Assembly: GCA_947488865.1 (NCBI GenBank)
Contig: CANLCB010000006.1
Span: 1-44,861 of the forward strand
Length of the DNA: 44,861 nucleotides
Reading direction: 5' to 3'
DNA from: Deltaproteobacteria bacterium
GTDB lineage: Bacteria; Bdellovibrionota_C; UBA2361; OMII01
Made by a program: the position numbers and the translations under genes. Shown here one piece after another: positions 42,945-44,861 of the stretch. Position 1 is the stretch's first letter, and each line of letters begins with the position of its first letter. Below the pieces are notes generated by a model, which saw nothing but the letters and a program-made list of their open reading frames with translations, was not told the DNA's origin and ran no database searches.

Positions 42945-43718
42945 ATGGACATTACGGACTCACACACGCACCTCGACTTCGAGTCGTTTAATGACGATCA
43001 AGAAACGTGCATCGAGCGAGCTCGCGCCGCGGGCGTAACTCGCATGTTGACCATTGGTACTGGTGGTGGACTTAAGGGAGCTCCTCAAGCGATCGCGTTA
43101 GCGGAGAAACACCCGTTCATCTGGGCTAGCGCTGGCGTTCATCCGCATGACGCGGACCACGAGATCGACATGGAACTGCTTGAGCGCCTCGCTCAACACC
43201 CAAAGGTGGTGGCCATTGGAGAAACCGGCCTCGACTTCTTTCGAGATTGGGCGAAGGTGCCAGACCAACACAAGATGTTCGAAGCTCAGATCGATCTCGC
43301 TAAGCGGGTAAAGAAGCCGTTGATTATTCACTCGCGAGAGGCTGGCAAGGAGTGTCTCAGCGCGCTTCAATCAAACGGGGCCAGAGATGTTGGCGGAGTC
43401 TTTCATTGTTTCGCCGAGGATGCCGAATTCGCGAAGAAGCTCTGGGACATTGGCTTTTATGTCTCCTTCCCTGGAATTCTGACATTCAAAAAGAATGAGG
43501 CGATTCGAGACATCTGCAAAGCTATCCCTCTTGAGCAGATCCTTATTGAGACTGACGCTCCGTTCCTCGCCCCAGAACCGTATCGTGGCAAACGATGTGA
43601 GCCAGCTTTCGTCGTAGAAACGGCGAAATGCCTCGCTACAATAAAAGGATTGTCCCTCGAAGAAGTAGCGGCGATAACTACCAAGAACACGCTGACCCTC
43701 TTCTCACATATGAGGTAA
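42945..43718 (+). CDS. tatD: TatD-family metal-dependent DNase
   Basis: A 257-aa amidohydrolase-fold nuclease (3'-5' exonuclease/DNA repair in studied members). Metal ligands are visible in order: TDSHTHLDF (H-x-H), IGETGLDFF (Glu), PLIIHSREA (His), GVFHCFAED (His) and IETDAPFLAPEPYRGKRCEP (Asp; full TatD signature). Length is normal. It starts 9 nt after the upstream stop without a Shine-Dalgarno, so translation may be coupled; GATAAT lies 8 nt before the ATG. It is a usual neighbour of metG in bacteria, which fits the tRNA-binding-domain gene upstream. Confidence 0.95.
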   Translation: MDITDSHTHLDFESFNDDQETCIERARAAGVTRMLTIGTGGGLKGAPQAIALAEKHPFIWASAGVHPHDADHEIDMELLERLAQHPKVVAIGETGLDFFRDWAKVPDQHKMFEAQIDLAKRVKKPLIIHSREAGKECLSALQSNGARDVGGVFHCFAEDAEFAKKLWDIGFYVSFPGILTFKKNEAIRDICKAIPLEQILIETDAPFLAPEPYRGKRCEPAFVVETAKCLATIKGLSLEEVAAITTKNTLTLFSHMR

Positions 43719-43722
43719 ATCT

Positions 43723-44508
43723 ATGGCTCCTCAATCGGTCCTCGTCGCTGAATCCGGCGGAGCGGTAACGATCACTATCAATCGCCCCGAGGCACGCAAC
43801 AGCCTTAACGCCGCTACGGTTACCGCTCTCACTCAGGCGTTCGATACCGCGCACAAGTCATCGAAGGCACGATGCGTGCTTCTTACAGGAGCAGGAACAG
43901 AGGCGTTTTGCGCTGGAGCAGACATCTCGGAACTCCTCGCAAAGCCTTCACCGACCGAACGCCGCGCGTTCTTCCAATCAATCGCGACACTCATTCAAAC
44001 AATTCAAACATCCCCCCTGCCCGTTGTAGCGGCAGTCCACGGATTCGCTCTCGCTGGAGGATGCGGGATCGCCGCGGCGTGCGACATCACTCTTGTAGCT
44101 GACGACGCGGTATTCGGACTTCCAGAAACCTCTATTGGATTAGCGGCGCTCGTCGTCATGGCTCCTATTAGCCGAGTCATCGGGAAGAAAGCGCTCGCGC
44201 ATCTTTTACTGACTGGCGAACGGATCTCCTCTCATAGAGCCCTTGAGATCGGATTAGTCACGGCAGTTCATCCGAAAGCAAATCTCGCTCAAGCGGCAGC
44301 CGCGACCTGCGCTCAAATCATCAAGCAAGGACCTCACGCTCTCAAGGTATCGAAGGAAGCGATGCTTGAGGTAACAGAGCGCGATTATCAGGCAGTGCTC
44401 CATGAGTTCGCCGATAGAAGCGCGCTCTTAAGCCTAGGCGCCGAGGCGTCCGAGGGACTTGCGGCATTTACCGAAAAAAGAGAGCCATCCTGGCGCAAGA
44501 CAAGCTAG
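43723..44508 (+). CDS. Enoyl-CoA hydratase/isomerase (crotonase) family protein
   Basis: A 261-aa crotonase-fold protein acting on acyl-CoA thioesters. ITINRPEARNSLN, FCAGADISEL (first oxyanion-hole segment) and VHGFALAGGCGIAAACDITL (second) are present, with FGLPETSIGL holding the later active-site Glu. The first catalytic Glu of classical enoyl-CoA hydratase (in GGCELA) is Gly here, so it may be an isomerase, a hydratase-like enzyme with one acid, or another crotonase activity. GAGG lies 9 nt before the ATG, 4 bp after the tatD stop, so it belongs to the same transcript. No other beta-oxidation gene is nearby. Confidence 0.9.
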   Translation: MAPQSVLVAESGGAVTITINRPEARNSLNAATVTALTQAFDTAHKSSKARCVLLTGAGTEAFCAGADISELLAKPSPTERRAFFQSIATLIQTIQTSPLPVVAAVHGFALAGGCGIAAACDITLVADDAVFGLPETSIGLAALVVMAPISRVIGKKALAHLLLTGERISSHRALEIGLVTAVHPKANLAQAAAATCAQIIKQGPHALKVSKEAMLEVTERDYQAVLHEFADRSALLSLGAEASEGLAAFTEKREPSWRKTS

Positions 44509-44511
44509 AAT
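44506..44511 (+). promoter_or_regulatory. TANNNT -10 box 7 nt before the last MBL gene (leaderless candidate)
   Basis: TAGAAT overlaps the crotonase stop codon and is followed by AGAGCTC and ATG. A weak AGAG Shine-Dalgarno at short spacing is the alternative reading. Confidence 0.35.
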
Positions 44512-44518
44512 AGAGCTC

Positions 44519-44861
44519 ATGAAACTCGGCCGATTCACTATTCAAGAAGTAATCTTTGGATACTTCCGCCTCGACGGCGGGTGCATGTTTGGTTCCGTTC
44601 CAAAAAACCTGTGGGCCAAGAGCATCCCGTCCGACAACGAGAACTGTATCCGCCTCGCCTGTCGCTCCCTTGTAATCACCGATGGAGACCGTCGATTTCT
44701 CGTCGATGTCGGCATGGGCGAAAAGTGGAATGAAAAGCAGCGCCAGATTTACGGCATTCAGAATAACCCTTCCTCATCGTGGGGATTCGATCCTAACTCA
44801 ATCACCGATGTGATCCTCACTCATCTCCATTTCGATCACGCTGGAGGGATCTCTTACTTCG
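44519..44861 (+). CDS. MBL-fold metallo-hydrolase, N-terminal part (cut by window edge)
   Basis: A frame open from the ATG at 44519 to the window end (114 codons), not in the ORF track. The protein begins MKLGRFTIQEVIFGYFRLDGG; LVITDGDRRFLVDVGMG is the strand before the metal site, and LTHLHFDHAGGI is the HxHxDH zinc motif of the metallo-beta-lactamase fold. A DGG-MFG-P start and G-x-G-x-KW segment resemble quorum-quenching lactonase/PQQB-like relatives, but the C-terminal ligands are outside the window. It starts 10 nt after the crotonase gene and is probably in its operon. The substrate is unknown. Confidence 0.85.
   Translation, partial: MKLGRFTIQEVIFGYFRLDGGCMFGSVPKNLWAKSIPSDNENCIRLACRSLVITDGDRRFLVDVGMGEKWNEKQRQIYGIQNNPSSSWGFDPNSITDVILTHLHFDHAGGISYF

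Overview
The window reads as ordinary chromosome of a diderm (Gram-negative type) bacterium with moderate GC. The diderm signs are TatA, a TonB/TolA-like periplasm-spanning protein, a small lipoprotein candidate and a beta-barrel-like outer-membrane protein with a clean signal peptide. A zinc-ribbon + DUF3426 membrane protein and the mix of housekeeping genes resemble deltaproteobacterial-type lineages (Myxococcota, Bdellovibrionota and relatives), but the sequence alone does not fix the phylum. No rRNA, tRNA, CRISPR array, IS element or prophage was seen.

Layout. 1-1908 (-): rlmB-scpA-scpB (scpB cut by the window edge). 2236-5814: zinc-ribbon protein (+), tatA (-) with its own terminator, then a + strand set of TonB-like protein, small lipoprotein and hypothetical protein. 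6036-20768 is the most accessory-looking part: a nucleoside hydrolase, two paralogous VirD4/HerA-like ATPases on either side of an adenosine-kinase-family PfkB kinase, an MBL-fold hydrolase, an inositol-monophosphatase family protein, an unrecognised protein with weak RelA/SpoT-synthetase resemblance, a 2H phosphoesterase, a phosphoribosyltransferase-HAD fusion, a ribokinase and a UPF0104 membrane protein. 20784-24438 (-): serA, hemG, hemH. 24591-30233 (+): SWIM-SNF2 helicase, an IHF/HU protein with promoter and terminator, and a GT-C-type membrane glycosyltransferase. 30290-39448 (-): a degenerate RelA/SpoT-type HD protein, transketolase, a thioredoxin-like protein, an alpha/beta hydrolase, parE and parC. 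39711-40310 (-): the outer-membrane protein with a strong terminator. 40750-44861 (+): tmk, holB, a stand-alone MetRS-type tRNA-binding domain, tatD, a crotonase-family gene and the start of another MBL hydrolase.

How the genes fit together. Chromosome maintenance is well represented (ScpAB, topoisomerase IV, IHF/HU, Pol III delta', SNF2). Several scattered genes could together salvage nucleosides and ribose: nucleoside hydrolase, ribokinase, adenosine-kinase-like enzyme, PRTase-HAD and transketolase. That link is inferred from families, not from one operon. The most unusual points are: (i) a recurring TANNNT box 6-7 nt before start codons that lack a Shine-Dalgarno sequence, suggesting leaderless mRNAs; (ii) the duplicated VirD4/HerA-like ATPase locus without conjugation genes; (iii) the PRTase-HAD fusion with a changed catalytic motif; (iv) an HD (SpoT-like) protein missing two metal ligands, plus a possible separate synthetase-like protein; (v) valine at the quinolone-contact serine of ParC. 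All family calls were made by eye from motifs; no database search was run.
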